The notes under the pieces are model-generated. The model was not told where the DNA came from. It made no database searches and was given only the letters and a program-made list of their open reading frames with translations. Position numbers and translations under genes: made by a program. A stretch of 16,711 nucleotides of DNA, from the NCBI GenBank assembly GCA_003511885.1, contig DOIX01000413.1:2327-19037 (forward strand). The letters run 5' to 3'. The DNA is from Cyanobacteria bacterium UBA11153. Lineage in GTDB: Bacteria; Cyanobacteriota; Cyanobacteriia; Cyanobacteriales; Coleofasciculaceae. This document shows positions 1-7,495 of the stretch, in pieces (position 1 is the stretch's first letter; every line of letters starts with the position of its first letter).

Positions 1-99
1 CTAGGGAAGAAAGTCGGAAAATCAAGGGTTTCAGGAATTGAGAACGTCTTAACCGCCCTAGTGGTTGCTATCGCACCACGCACAAACGTTACGACATTG

Positions 100-130
100 C
101 CCTATTCCCCGTTCCCCGTTCCCTATTCCC
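100..130. repeat. Heptanucleotide tandem repeat (STRR-like)
   Basis: About four seven-base units alternate CCCTATT and CCCCGTT and are followed by a partial unit. This matches the short tandemly repeated repetitive heptanucleotides (STRR) known from filamentous cyanobacteria. The rest of bases 1-154 shows no gene that I can support. Confidence 0.7.
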
Positions 131-154
131 ACCAAAAGACTTTTTCAGCAAACC

Positions 155-349
155 CTAATTAAGGTAAACTGCACCAACAACCAGAGCAAAAATGAAGGGA
201 ATCAAAATCGGAATTGCCACCAACAGTCCCCATTTACCAAACTCGATTTTCTGATTGTCAGCCTTAATGAGGGCTAGCCATGCCAACACTCCGAGGATAA
301 TCCAGATGACACTAAAACCGAGAAAAATTATGAATATTGAGTCTTCCAT
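155..349 (-). CDS. Small two-helix membrane protein, unknown function
   Basis: This 64-residue protein is almost entirely hydrophobic. One membrane segment spans about residues 4-27 and a second about 40-63. They are joined by a short polar loop, KADNQKIEFGKW, that includes charged residues. I recognise no family; the layout is that of a generic small inner-membrane protein with both ends on the same side. It lies 38 bases downstream of the sulfotransferase on the same strand and could be the last gene of that unit. The ATG at 349 is preceded by a weak AAGGG about ten bases upstream. It is short, but the regular helix-loop-helix pattern argues that it is real rather than a chance frame. Confidence 0.6.
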   Translation of the reverse strand: MEDSIFIIFLGFSVIWIILGVLAWLALIKADNQKIEFGKWGLLVAIPILIPFIFALVVGAVYLN

Positions 350-387
350 AGTTGAGAACCCTTAAACTATTGAACTTTGGATTAATT

Positions 388-1842
388 TCAGACTTTTGCC
401 ATCTCTAGCATATTAGCAATTGGTTCAACCATAGGCAAAACTTCGAGAATATCTCTTTCGTTTGTCAGCCATTTATCGGCGGATGGTTGAGATAGAGTAG
501 CGCCAGAAATTGGCAGGGGTTGAGATAACCTTTCTTCGATTTGCTCGTTCCAAGATAGTCCAGCAAATTCGCTAATCTCTCTGATCGCTTTCTGCGGTTC
601 TCGAACTAAATCTTGATATCTTACCAGACACCAAGAAGATGGGGGAATAGATTGAAGGCTATCCCAAATATAAGAGTTAGCTGTTTTCCACTGGTGGGCA
701 GCAATTTCAGCAATAGAGGAGTTTGATAAAGAGGACCATCCAGGAATTAGCAGAAAACTCCAATTTCTAAAAGGCCAACCTGGAATCTTGACAGCAGAAA
801 TAAAATGACCAGATCTCCATCCCTCCAGGATACTATTAATATTAGAGCGCGGCTCTCGATAAAGAAAAATAAACAGTGCATCCGGAAAGACTGCCTTGAG
901 GAAAGGAACCCGCAAAGCATTTTTGGGAGTTTTTTCCAGAAAGCGAATCTTTTGAGGACGTTGCTGGATTGGTAAGTGGAGATATGCCATCCCAAAGCGA
1001 TCTCGCAATTGTCTCGCAAATCCTTCTCGTAAGGCAAGACTAATATGAGGCTGGGCATCTGCTTCCGTCAAACAATTAGAACTAAAATTATGGGCTGCAG
1101 GACGGAGTTGAGGAATTCCCTCGATAATAGCATGGCTTTCTTTACCAACAGTCCAGAGTTGGGGAAACTGGGAGAGACTTTCAAACAATAGAGTACTCCC
1201 GGCTCTGGGGGCTGAGATAATAAATATAGGTTTGTCAAATTCTGGCAGTGGGAAATCTTCCTTTAGGAGTTTGAGAGCGATTGCTCTCTGCAAAGTATGG
1301 GCAAAATCCTCGGATTTTTCCAGTTTTTGTGACTGGAGCTTATCCCATACTTCTCTAGGAGTTGAGGGGGAGCGAAATAATTCTAAAATCTGGTATTTTT
1401 TGGGTAGGTTCTTTCGGTGATGCTCCACCATGCGATAACGATAATCCCACTGAAGTTTTTGCTTGACACCCAGCCGAATCATTGCTAATAATTCCTGCTT
1501 TACCGATCTAGAGTTGGCTCTTTTTGGTATTGGCAACATTGAAGCGATTGCTTTAATTGATTTTTCTGCTTTTCCCGAGTCTGGCAGCCACTTGTTGACT
1601 TGAGGAACAATTTGCAATTGAAAGTATAAAATTAGATCTTGATAGCTCAACTCCCCACGGTTACAATGCCCGAATTTCGCAAATATTTCTTGCCATTTGA
1701 GTCTAAACTGCTTGATATTTTCCTTGAGTTCGATTAAGTTTTTCTCAGGCATCCGATCGTTTTTTTCTGCCTCGCAGAGAATATCGGAAGTAAGACTTTC
1801 AATTTCTTGAGGTGTTAACACCTTAAACACATAAATTTCCAT
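388..1842 (-). CDS. Sulfotransferase family protein
   Basis: This 484-residue protein is predicted to transfer a sulfonate group from PAPS to an unknown acceptor. The C-terminal two thirds form a sulfotransferase domain (Sulfotransfer_3 type). The 5'-phosphosulfate-binding loop is IISAPRAGSTLLFESL at about residues 208-223. FLEKTPKNALRVPFL lies at 301-315, and the 3'-phosphate-binding region YREPRSNINSILEGW at 328-342. A later RYQDLVREP segment is also typical of the family. The first 200 residues are a helical, charged extension that I cannot assign. The protein is longer than single-domain sulfotransferases (about 280-320 residues). It has no signal peptide, so it is probably cytosolic. It starts 52 bases after the radical SAM gene on the same strand, which suggests co-transcription. 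The ATG lacks a clear Shine-Dalgarno sequence. The substrate is unknown. Confidence 0.88.
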   Translation of the reverse strand: MEIYVFKVLTPQEIESLTSDILCEAEKNDRMPEKNLIELKENIKQFRLKWQEIFAKFGHCNRGELSYQDLILYFQLQIVPQVNKWLPDSGKAEKSIKAIASMLPIPKRANSRSVKQELLAMIRLGVKQKLQWDYRYRMVEHHRKNLPKKYQILELFRSPSTPREVWDKLQSQKLEKSEDFAHTLQRAIALKLLKEDFPLPEFDKPIFIISAPRAGSTLLFESLSQFPQLWTVGKESHAIIEGIPQLRPAAHNFSSNCLTEADAQPHISLALREGFARQLRDRFGMAYLHLPIQQRPQKIRFLEKTPKNALRVPFLKAVFPDALFIFLYREPRSNINSILEGWRSGHFISAVKIPGWPFRNWSFLLIPGWSSLSNSSIAEIAAHQWKTANSYIWDSLQSIPPSSWCLVRYQDLVREPQKAIREISEFAGLSWNEQIEERLSQPLPISGATLSQPSADKWLTNERDILEVLPMVEPIANMLEMAKV

Positions 1843-1894
1843 TGAAGTATCCCAACTAAAGCTAGTTTTCGATCGACATAAATAAATAGGTGAT

Positions 1895-3208
1895 TTACAG
1901 GGATATTATTTCACTCGACAGATCGGAACTTTGTCTGAGATAATCTGATAAACTTACTCCCACAAAATCTCCATAAAGCATTCCTTTTGAGGTTAAATCA
2001 ATGGCATTTTCAGAGACAGATATCAAACCATCTAATTCGAGATCTGCAATAATCGATGCACAAAGCTTTTTTAAATTGAAGCCATACCGTTGCTTAAATT
2101 CATCTAAATCCAGATGCAGGAGCTTCATTCCTAATAATACTTCTCGCACCATTTTATCTAAACTTGTACAGGTATACCCACGAGCTAGAGGGATTTCATT
2201 TCTTGCCACTGTAGCGATATACTTTTCCATATCGCTAGTATTTTGGAGGAGCGAATAATCCAGACAACCAAAAGCGGATACCCCAAAACCGTAAAAATCA
2301 GTTGAGCGCCAGATACTCATAGTGTACTCGCTGCGATCTATACCATTTTTTGTGTAAGTAAAGAAGCTCCAAGGCAAGTAGTTTGCTTGAGCAAATTTTT
2401 CCATTGCCTGCTTCATGAATTTTAGTTCTTGCTCCTCAGATGGCAGTTGCAATATTTCTTCTCGTATCCCTTCCTTAAATACTTGGGTGTTCGCAAAAGC
2501 TTCCATCTTATAAACGGTGATACTTTCTACCCCTGTCGCAATCGCGCAGTCTAAACTTTTCTGCCAAGTTTCGTCTGTTTCTCCAGTTAATCCACTCAGC
2601 AAATCGATGTTAATATTCCATTTACCATTTCCTTCTTGTTGGGCAATGTCTATCGCTCGGTAAGCCTGTTTTTCGTCATGCCCTCTGCCGCTCAACTTGA
2701 TAATTTCATCGACAAAGGATTGTATTCCCATGCTGAGACGATTTACTCCCAGTTTCACCAGTGTTGCCATTTTTGATCGAGAAACTGTCAGGGGTTCAGC
2801 TTCAACAGAAAACTGCTTCTTTTCATTAAAAAACTTGAAGTTTTCTGTCAATGCTTCTACTATTTTCACAAATTGATGTTCCTTCAGGAGGCTGGGAGTT
2901 CCCCCTCCTATATATACAGCGTGAATTGGTCTGTTACTCAACTGGAAGCCTTCCGCTACCATCTTGATTTCTTGACAAAGTGCATCCACATATCCTTCTA
3001 CTTCTGGTCTTTCTTTGAGATCCACTGTCTTGTAGTAGCAGAAAGCACATCGTTGAGTACAAAATGGAATATGTAAGTACAGAGATAGTGACCGATCTTT
3101 TAGTTTATCGTCTAAAGCAGATTTTTTCCACTGGCGAAATGGGGGATAGCTGGGAATTAAAGGTATCCTTTTTGGTTCTAGCTTAGTCTGTTTAAGTGTT
3201 AGAGTCAT
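1895..3208 (-). CDS. HemN/HemW-like radical SAM protein
   Basis: This 437-residue radical SAM enzyme carries the [4Fe-4S] cluster motif FCTQRCAFCYYK, with cysteines at 50, 54 and 57 (CX3CX2C). It is followed by the SAM-binding glycine motif YIGGGTPSLL at about 99-108, both in the spelling of the coproporphyrinogen III oxidase-like family. FSVEAEPLTV and LSMGIQSF further support this family. The C-terminal part resembles a HemN_C-like domain, but the usual HemW N-x-YW segment is replaced by SEYTMSIWRSTDFYGFG. It is therefore probably not a standard heme chaperone. Divergent HemN-like enzymes include anaerobic heme-degrading proteins and methyl- or cyclopropane-forming natural-product enzymes. 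The neighbouring sulfotransferase favours a tailoring role, which is inference. It is the first gene of the minus-strand unit. Confidence 0.88.
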   Translation of the reverse strand: MTLTLKQTKLEPKRIPLIPSYPPFRQWKKSALDDKLKDRSLSLYLHIPFCTQRCAFCYYKTVDLKERPEVEGYVDALCQEIKMVAEGFQLSNRPIHAVYIGGGTPSLLKEHQFVKIVEALTENFKFFNEKKQFSVEAEPLTVSRSKMATLVKLGVNRLSMGIQSFVDEIIKLSGRGHDEKQAYRAIDIAQQEGNGKWNINIDLLSGLTGETDETWQKSLDCAIATGVESITVYKMEAFANTQVFKEGIREEILQLPSEEQELKFMKQAMEKFAQANYLPWSFFTYTKNGIDRSEYTMSIWRSTDFYGFGVSAFGCLDYSLLQNTSDMEKYIATVARNEIPLARGYTCTSLDKMVREVLLGMKLLHLDLDEFKQRYGFNLKKLCASIIADLELDGLISVSENAIDLTSKGMLYGDFVGVSLSDYLRQSSDLSSEIISL

Positions 3209-3349
3209 ATTTTTGATTTAAGAAGCGAATCTTTGATATTCTAGCAATAGACAAGGCGGTTAAGGCATCACTATTGATTAAATTTTATACTTAGTGCCAC
3301 CACCCGCCAAGGCTTTAATACGGCTAGTGAAGAATTATTAAACTATAAA

Positions 3350-3368
3350 CGATCTTAAGGTAAGATCG
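3350..3368. repeat. Short perfect inverted repeat
   Basis: CGATCTTA and TAAGATCG form an eight-base perfect stem around a three-base AGG loop. It abuts the start of the phosphatase relic and lies upstream of the divergent radical SAM gene. It has no T-tract and could be an operator-like site or a remnant hairpin; function unknown. Confidence 0.45.
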
Positions 3369-3522
3369 CAAACTCAGCAAAGTTACTGGGCTGGAGATAG
3401 CTGGGTTTATCGAACCTGCGGCTGAGGTAGGGGGTAATTACTATGAGATACTGCAATCTGACGGTTGCGTCAAATCGGAATTAGCGATGTTACCGGAAAT
3501 GGACGACGAAGTGGCGTATTAA
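3364..3522 (+). pseudogene. Relic of a SpoIIE/PP2C-type phosphatase
   Basis: The frame from 3364 to the TAA at 3520-3522 encodes 52 residues. They contain VTGLEIAGFIEPAAEVGGNY followed by YEILQSDGCVK. This is the start of the catalytic domain of RsbU/SpoIIE-like serine phosphatases, normally written close to LEIAGxxxPAxEVGGDYYDxL. The metal-binding aspartate of GGDYYD is asparagine here, and the second is glutamate. The rest of the domain (GDVTGHG and onward) is absent: after VKSELAM the frame runs to LPEMDDEVAY and stops. No plausible start is seen, and the frame is preceded immediately by a stop. It sits just upstream of the HATPase-like and STAS-like genes, the usual partners of such phosphatases. 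It is read as a decayed remnant and not as a functional gene. Confidence 0.65.
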
Positions 3523-3525
3523 CCA

Positions 3526-3645
3526 TTATTGGTTATTCGTTACTGGTTAGTGGTTATTGGTTGTTGCTTATTAGTCTGTGTTAACTTATTCTTGATGACC
3601 GCAAACCGCAAACCACACAGGACAAACAACAAAAAACAAATAACT
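3526..3645. repeat. Low-complexity GGTTATT-like and CAAA-rich repeats
   Basis: Bases 3526-3573 are degenerate repeats of TTGGTTATT/ACTGGTTAGTGG. Bases 3600-3645 are degenerate repeats of CAAACCG/ACAAAYAA. Such strings are common between cyanobacterial genes. They run right up to the ATG at 3647, leaving no clear Shine-Dalgarno sequence there. Together with the relic, this accounts for most of the 438-base gap from 3209; I see nothing definite in 3209-3349. Confidence 0.6.
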
Positions 3646-3646
3646 T

Positions 3647-4228
3647 ATGACACAAATATTTGGAGAATTCAACGAAATATTGTCTCCCAGCCAGGAATAT
3701 TTAATTCTGCACTTTTCCCCCAGTTCTATTCCTCTCAAACAGCGATGGCGAAATAATGGGCTGTCTGCTGATTTTATGGCCTACTATTTTATGACATTCT
3801 TTCCCGGTAGCGAGGACGAGCATCATACCAACCGTAAACAAGCAGAAATTAAAGGTGCGGTAAGTTATATTGCCAATGAATTGTTAGAGAATGCGATGAA
3901 GTTTAATGACGAAACCTCTCTATACCCGATTAGCATTTCACTTCACTTACATCAAGAGAAATTGATTTTCCTCACTACCAATAGCATTGCTCGAGAAAAA
4001 GTCAGTAATTTTCAGGCATATATTCAGCAACTCATTACCTCAGACACCGAAGAGTTGTATATTAGTCAGCTAGAAAAAAATGCGGAAGACGAAACCTGCA
4101 CCGTGTCTGGGTTAGGGATATTAACCATGATCAATGATTATCTCGCCACGATAGGCTGGAAATTTGAAACTGTTGAAGAGCAACCGCAAATTATCACTGT
4201 AACTACAATGGTGCAGTTGACTATATAG
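3647..4228 (+). CDS. slr1658-like regulator (HATPase-like, DUF6272 type)
   Basis: This 193-residue protein resembles the cyanobacterial slr1658 superfamily (recognised from memory). It has a GHKL ATPase-like layout. The N-box appears as IANELLENAMKFND at about residues 75-88, and a G-box-like GLGILTMINDY at about 155-165. This is the fold of anti-sigma-factor kinases such as SpoIIAB and RsbW. It is cytosolic, with no membrane segment. It lies 39 bases upstream of a STAS-like protein. By analogy with partner switching it would bind or phosphorylate that protein, and a PP2C phosphatase would reverse the modification. The remnant of such a phosphatase lies just upstream. The start is set by the ATG at 3647 because translation from there gives the family's N-terminus; upstream sequence is repeat. 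Confidence 0.8.
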   Translation: MTQIFGEFNEILSPSQEYLILHFSPSSIPLKQRWRNNGLSADFMAYYFMTFFPGSEDEHHTNRKQAEIKGAVSYIANELLENAMKFNDETSLYPISISLHLHQEKLIFLTTNSIAREKVSNFQAYIQQLITSDTEELYISQLEKNAEDETCTVSGLGILTMINDYLATIGWKFETVEEQPQIITVTTMVQLTI

Positions 4229-4253
4229 ACAAGATGGAGTTTTATTAATGTGT

Positions 4254-4260
4254 AAGGAGG
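4254..4260 (+). promoter_or_regulatory. Strong Shine-Dalgarno for the STAS-like gene
   Basis: AAGGAGG lies seven bases before the ATG at 4268. It is the strongest ribosome binding site in the window, and it decides for ATG 4268 over the adjacent TTG at 4265. Confidence 0.8.
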
Positions 4261-4267
4261 TTGGTTG

Positions 4268-4612
4268 ATGGAAATTAAGACAAAAGATTACAGTGTATAT
4301 TATGACACAGCAACTTGGACTGTTGACTGGCAAGGTTCCCTGCGGCTAAGTGGGAGTGAAGAGTATGCGCCGATTGTGGAGTTGCTGGAAAAAGTGACAG
4401 AGAGTCAGCCACCCACCATTACTCTCAATCTGAGACATCTGGAGTTTCTCAATAGCTCTGGTATCAGTATGCTATCAAAGTTTGTGATTAAGGTGCGTCA
4501 GAAAAAAAATATTAATATTGTAGTCAAGGGATCTCAAAAAATACCCTGGCAAGGCAAATCGTTGAAGAATTTACAGCGGTTAATGCCAAGTTTGAAGCTG
4601 GAATTGGAATAG
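4268..4612 (+). CDS. slr1659-like regulator (STAS/anti-sigma antagonist type)
   Basis: This 114-residue single-domain protein resembles the slr1659 superfamily (from memory), which has the STAS fold of anti-sigma-factor antagonists. The key stretch is TLNLRHLEFLNSSGISMLSK at about residues 52-71. It matches the STAS pattern of a beta strand followed by D/N-S-S-G and a helix. The second serine of NSSG (about residue 64) is at the position phosphorylated in SpoIIAA. It follows the HATPase-like gene by 39 bases, which fits a switch pair in one operon. The much stronger ribosome binding site here suggests it is made in excess over its upstream partner. The output target is unknown; the ABC exporter 57 bases downstream may be co-transcribed. 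Confidence 0.8.
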   Translation: MEIKTKDYSVYYDTATWTVDWQGSLRLSGSEEYAPIVELLEKVTESQPPTITLNLRHLEFLNSSGISMLSKFVIKVRQKKNINIVVKGSQKIPWQGKSLKNLQRLMPSLKLELE

Positions 4613-4669
4613 GCAACTAAAATTCAATCCCACTCCAACATAGTCAAAACTCATTTAGCTAACTACACC

Positions 4670-6415
4670 TTGAAAAACAGATCGAATTATTATCAACTCA
4701 TCCCTTATCTCCACCCCCACTGGCAAACTATTTCTCAGGCATTAGCTTGTACCTTGGGAGTTACGGTATTTTGGCCTATTCAGGCGAAACTAGCAGGTGA
4801 AATTGCTAAATTTGTCGGGGCGGGAAATCTTGCTGCACTCGCTCAATTATCTGGGATTATCGCTGTGGTTTTTCTGATCCAGAAAATTCTAATGTATGGG
4901 CAAGATGCTTTAATGGCAAAAGCGGCACTTGCTGTGGCTTTTGATTTGCGGAAACGAGTATATGCCCACATCCAAAATCTGAATCTTACCTATTTTGAAA
5001 CGGCGAAAACTGGAGATTTAACTTACCGCATGACTGAAGATATCGATCGAGTTGGGGAAGTTGTTAATAAGGTTTTTCATGACTTTATTCCCTGTATTTT
5101 ACAGCTCATTGTCGTTTTGGGTTACATGATTTACCTCAACTGGCAGCTAACTTTAGGGACTTTTATCGCAGCGCCATTGATGGGTATTTTAATTGGTTGG
5201 TTTGGCGAAGAAATGCTCAAATTTTCCCGTCGCAGTCAAAATCGAATTTCTGATTTATCGGCTTTACTGACTGAAGTATTTAGTGGGATTCGTCTGGTAC
5301 AAGCTTTCGCTGCGCAAGATTATGAAATTGAACGGTTTGCCATTGAAGCGGAACGGAATCGTCGGGCAAAATATGCGGCAGAACATCTTAAGGCGATTCA
5401 ATTTCCGGTGGTCGGATTTATGTACGCGATGAGTGTATTATTACTATTTTTATTAGGAGGTTGGCAAATTTCTCTGGGTAACTTAACTGGGGCTGAATTT
5501 GTCAGTTATATTGCAGGTGTGGGGTTAATGATTGACCCCATTGCTCATATTACTAGTAACTATAATGATTTTAAACAGGGCGAGGCATCTGTTGACAGAA
5601 TTTTTGAATTATTTGCCATTCAATCCACAGTGGGAGAAAAACCTAATGCGATGGAATTACCATCAGTTAGTGGTAAAGTAGAATATCGCAATATTACTTT
5701 TGCCTATTCCTCCCTAACTCGGGAAGGAATCGGGGGAAATCCTGTCCTGAAAAACTTAAATTTATCTGTCTCTCCAGGAGAAGCGATTGCCCTAGTTGGT
5801 GCATCAGGTGCAGGAAAAACTACTTTAGTTAATTTACTTCTCCGTTTCTACGATCCGCAAGAGGGAGAAATTCTGATTGATGGGATAAGTATTCAAGATG
5901 TTACCCTCAAAAGTCTGCGGCGACAAATTGCGATTGTGCCCCAAGAAACGATATTATTTTCCGGTACAATTGCCCAGAATATTGCTTTTGGACAAAAAGA
6001 ATTTGACTTAAAAGCTGTGGAAGCAGCAGCAGAAATTGCCAACGCTCATCAATTTATCATTCAGCTATCTCAAGGATATCAAACTTGGGTAGGAGAGCGG
6101 GGTGTTAACCTATCAGGAGGGCAAAGACAACGAATTGCGATCGCACGCGCTATTCTTCTCAATCCTACCATCCTCATCCTCGATGAAGCAACTTCTGCCC
6201 TCGATTCTGAATCAGAGGCATTAGTCCAAGAAGCACTAGAAAGAGTGATGGCAAATCGCACAGTTTTTATTATCGCTCATCGCCTCACCACTGTCCGCCG
6301 TGCTGACAGGATTTTAGTCATGGAAAGGGGACAAATTATTGAATCTGGTACTCACAACGAATTATTGGCGCGAGGGGGACGTTATGCTGGATTCTATGCT
6401 CAACAATTCACTTAG
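4670..6415 (+). CDS. ABC exporter, fused permease and ATPase
   Basis: This 581-residue half-transporter has the MsbA/multidrug-type layout. The transmembrane domain (about residues 20-310) contains hydrophobic helices around 25-45, 55-75, 140-180 and 245-290. The nucleotide-binding domain (about 335-575) shows Walker A GASGAGKTT (377-385), Q-loop VPQE (Gln425), signature LSGGQ (481-485), Walker B ILILDE (501-506) and H-loop IIAHR (His537). All catalytic residues are present, so it should work as a homodimer or heterodimer in the inner membrane. The substrate could be lipid, peptide or drug and cannot be told. The only usable start between the upstream stop at 4619-4621 and the conserved N-terminus is TTG at 4670. 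It lies 57 bases after the STAS-like gene. Confidence 0.95.
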   Translation: MKNRSNYYQLIPYLHPHWQTISQALACTLGVTVFWPIQAKLAGEIAKFVGAGNLAALAQLSGIIAVVFLIQKILMYGQDALMAKAALAVAFDLRKRVYAHIQNLNLTYFETAKTGDLTYRMTEDIDRVGEVVNKVFHDFIPCILQLIVVLGYMIYLNWQLTLGTFIAAPLMGILIGWFGEEMLKFSRRSQNRISDLSALLTEVFSGIRLVQAFAAQDYEIERFAIEAERNRRAKYAAEHLKAIQFPVVGFMYAMSVLLLFLLGGWQISLGNLTGAEFVSYIAGVGLMIDPIAHITSNYNDFKQGEASVDRIFELFAIQSTVGEKPNAMELPSVSGKVEYRNITFAYSSLTREGIGGNPVLKNLNLSVSPGEAIALVGASGAGKTTLVNLLLRFYDPQEGEILIDGISIQDVTLKSLRRQIAIVPQETILFSGTIAQNIAFGQKEFDLKAVEAAAEIANAHQFIIQLSQGYQTWVGERGVNLSGGQRQRIAIARAILLNPTILILDEATSALDSESEALVQEALERVMANRTVFIIAHRLTTVRRADRILVMERGQIIESGTHNELLARGGRYAGFYAQQFT

Positions 6416-6418
6416 GAA

Positions 6419-6432
6419 AGCGGAGTACCGCT
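6419..6432. repeat. Small hairpin after the ABC gene
   Basis: AGCGG and CCGCT form a five-base stem with an AGTA loop, just after the ABC exporter stop codon. It has no T-run, so a terminator role is only possible. The rest of 6416-6558 contains a HIP1 octamer at 6510 and nothing else that I recognise. Confidence 0.3.
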
Positions 6433-6558
6433 ATGGTGTGGGGCTTCCGGCAAAGAAGCTAACGGGATACTGATGACGCAACCCACGCTGCACTTGTCTA
6501 TCCAGAGATGCGATCGCGCTAAAATATACCCAAAACCCGACGGATCGTAATTCCCATC

Positions 6559-6804
6559 ATGCTCAGTGCCACTGTCACCGACACCGGACAAATTACCCTA
6601 CCTCAAGAAATTCGCGATCGCCTTAAACTGGTAAGCGGCAGTAAAATTAGCTTCATCATTGATGAAGATGGGCAAGTTAAACTCTTTCCTTTGAATGTTT
6701 CTGTCGAACAACTATCAGGAATCTTACACCGACCGGGTATGAAAAAAGTCACCATCGAAGAAATGGATATGGCTATCTCTGAGGGGGCCAATGATTGCAC
6801 TTGA
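6559..6804 (+). CDS. AbrB/MazE-type antitoxin
   Basis: This 81-residue protein has an N-terminal swapped-hairpin AbrB domain, ATVTDTGQITLPQEIRDRLK, followed by a glycine turn and the strands ISFIIDEDGQVKLFPL (to about residue 48). The C-terminal tail (about 49-81, with GILHRPGMKKVTIEEMDMAI) is of the kind that wraps around and inhibits a PIN toxin. The family binds its own promoter as a dimer and represses the pair. The stop codon overlaps the toxin start by 14 bases, the standard tight coupling. The gene looks intact, while its toxin partner is disrupted. No Shine-Dalgarno is evident before the ATG. Confidence 0.88.
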   Translation: MLSATVTDTGQITLPQEIRDRLKLVSGSKISFIIDEDGQVKLFPLNVSVEQLSGILHRPGMKKVTIEEMDMAISEGANDCT

Positions 6805-7180
6805 TACCAATATCCTGGTTCGCTACCTCACTCAAGATGATGAACAACAATGGCAACAAGCAGTGACAATCATTCAACAAAATTAGCCCTGCTTTATTGC
6901 CAATATCGTTGTCTGCAAATTAGTTTGGGTTCTCAGAGGAGGAAACTACGGATTTAGTAAAGATGAAATTATCCAGACCCTAGAGGCAATGTTACACAGT
7001 GCCGCCTTTGAATTTGAAAGCCGTTCAACTCTTCACCAAGCTCTACAACGCTATAAACAAGGTAGAGCCGATTTTTCTGATTATTTAATTGGAGTCATTG
7101 CCCGCCAAGCTGGTTGTACAGAAACTGTAAGTTTTGATAGCAAGCTGAAAGCAGAGAAAGGGTTTCGTTTCCTGGAGTAG
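6791..7180 (+). pseudogene. Broken PIN-domain (VapC-like) toxin
   Basis: Reading through one in-frame TAG gives a full 129-residue PIN protein. It starts MIALDTNILVRYLTQDD, with the first catalytic aspartate at residue 5. It continues after the stop with PCFIANIVVCKLVWVLRGG and ends with FSDYLIGVIARQAGC and SFDSKLKAEKG, which carry the later acidic residues. The TAG at 6884-6886 (codon 32) sits where relatives usually have glutamine, so a CAG-to-TAG change is likely. In addition, the second catalytic acid, normally the glutamate of a (V/L)CELVWVL-type motif, is lysine here (codon 43). The gene is therefore inactive twice over. No indel is needed to read the whole frame, so the damage looks recent. 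Family toxins are RNases. Confidence 0.88.
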
Positions 7181-7495
7181 CGATCTCCCTCATTCATATA
7201 CTTATAAACCCGGTTTCTGCATAGCGATTTTTAGTAGTTAAAGACTCTATTAAAGAAAATGGAATATAAGACCACCAGGGGTTATCTGTATTTTTTGTTT
7301 CTTACTTCCAGGTTTCTAGGGGTTGATCTGACGGGGCGACAACTATGGTTTAAACCTTGACATGCTATGCTTTTGAAGCCATGCCAATCCGGAAAAAAAT
7401 CACCCATATTAAGGAGAATTAGCCAGGAAATCTTTAATAGTTGGCAAAAGTGTTTTTCCAGGTTATCCTAATTGTCAAAACAGGGACAACTAACC
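7181..7495. other. Intergenic region without a recognised gene
   Basis: This AT-rich gap separates the broken toxin from the MuiA-type gene. It contains an AAACCCGGTTTCT string, common in cyanobacterial intergenic DNA, and an isolated TTGACA at 7357 with no matching -10 box at a suitable distance. A TTG at 7472 extends the next gene's frame but is not favoured as its start. Confidence 0.6.

Noticed and set aside
747..1058. Minus-strand open frame of 103 codons within the sulfotransferase gene
   Set aside because: It is a frame shadow of the sulfotransferase with no domain or start signal of its own.
1895..3208. Assignment as standard coproporphyrinogen oxidase or HemW
   Set aside because: The cluster and glycine motifs fit the superfamily, but the downstream HemW-specific segment is altered, so no gene symbol is given.
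3529..3756. Open frame of 75 codons on the plus strand
   Set aside because: It starts inside GGTTATT-like repeats and overlaps the well-supported regulator gene at 3647 in another frame.
7357..7362. TTGACA as a -35 promoter box
   Set aside because: No TATAAT-like sequence lies at 16-18 bases, so the match is likely chance.
7472..7495. TTG start for the MuiA-type gene
   Set aside because: The ATG at 7496 gives the family-like N-terminus; the eight extra residues look untranslated.
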